From NCBI GenBank assembly GCA_902705865.1, contig CACSIO010000034.1:414235-478234 (forward strand): 64,000 nucleotides of DNA, read 5' to 3'. Position numbers and translations under genes: made by a program. Of the stretch, positions 63,911-64,000 are shown piece by piece (position 1 is the first letter of the stretch; the number at the start of each line of letters is the position of its first letter). Below the pieces are notes generated by a model, which was given only the letters and a program-made list of their open reading frames with translations, was not told the origin of the DNA and made no database searches. Source of the stretch: BD1-7 clade bacterium (GTDB lineage Bacteria > Pseudomonadota > Gammaproteobacteria > Pseudomonadales > DT-91).

Positions 63911-64000
63911 ATTCCCGAATTCATATACTAACCGCGACACCGTTTGAAAATAAAAAGGTGAGCTGTAATATCACTACTTTTTCGCTCCCGCCAAGAAGTA

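Overview
The window looks like a chromosome segment of a Gram-negative proteobacterium, most likely a gammaproteobacterium. It has an outer-membrane porin, a probable lipid A deacylase, a periplasmic adaptor with FUSC exporter, an isocitrate lyase of the long (~530 aa) form, and two short cold-shock proteins. No rRNA or tRNA is visible, so genus and order cannot be assigned.

Left third (about 60-11,690): a complete soluble NAD-linked [NiFe] hydrogenase locus. hypF-hypC-hypD-hypE run leftward. hoxF-hoxU-hoxY-hoxH-hoxW-hypA-hypB run rightward from a shared divergent control region. The set contains the FMN/NAD diaphorase (HoxFU), the hydrogenase module (HoxYH), the endopeptidase that clips HoxH (HoxW), and all six Hyp proteins for nickel delivery and Fe(CN)2CO synthesis. 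There is no hoxE and no visible hydrogen sensor.

Middle (about 11,700-31,700): mostly carbon metabolism, stress and envelope genes. They are an alanine/serine-glyoxylate aminotransferase, a ChrR-like cupin, a SnoaL-like protein, a PAS-containing sigma-54 activator, an AhpD-like protein, a universal stress protein, a luciferase-like oxidoreductase, isocitrate lyase, a DUF1656/HlyD/FUSC exporter, a porin, an LpxR-like protein, a 2-oxoacid:acceptor oxidoreductase pair, and the acylating acetaldehyde dehydrogenase/4-hydroxy-2-oxovalerate aldolase pair.

Right half (about 31,780-61,300): a single leftward block of 17 genes encoding an extracellular contractile injection system (eCIS, a phage-tail-like particle of the PVC/Afp/MAC class). 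In transcription order it holds a DUF4255 tail-terminator protein, an unrecognised 358-aa protein, sheath, two tube proteins, a DUF5908 protein, a LysM-type hub protein, a VgrG-like spike, PAAR tip, gp25 wedge, baseplate J, a Pvc12-like baseplate protein, a ~1,700-aa structural or fibre protein, tape measure, AAA+ ATPase, and two DUF4157 proteins. The last gene is a 1,490-aa modular protein whose C-terminus carries a GH-type nuclease motif and a helix-hairpin-helix. It is the probable toxic cargo and the most interesting object in the window.

Right end (about 61,300-64,000): two duplicated cold-shock genes with duplicated leaders, followed by gene-free DNA with diverged direct repeats and attC-like imperfect hairpins. 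This may be a decayed cassette-like or other repeat-rich region.
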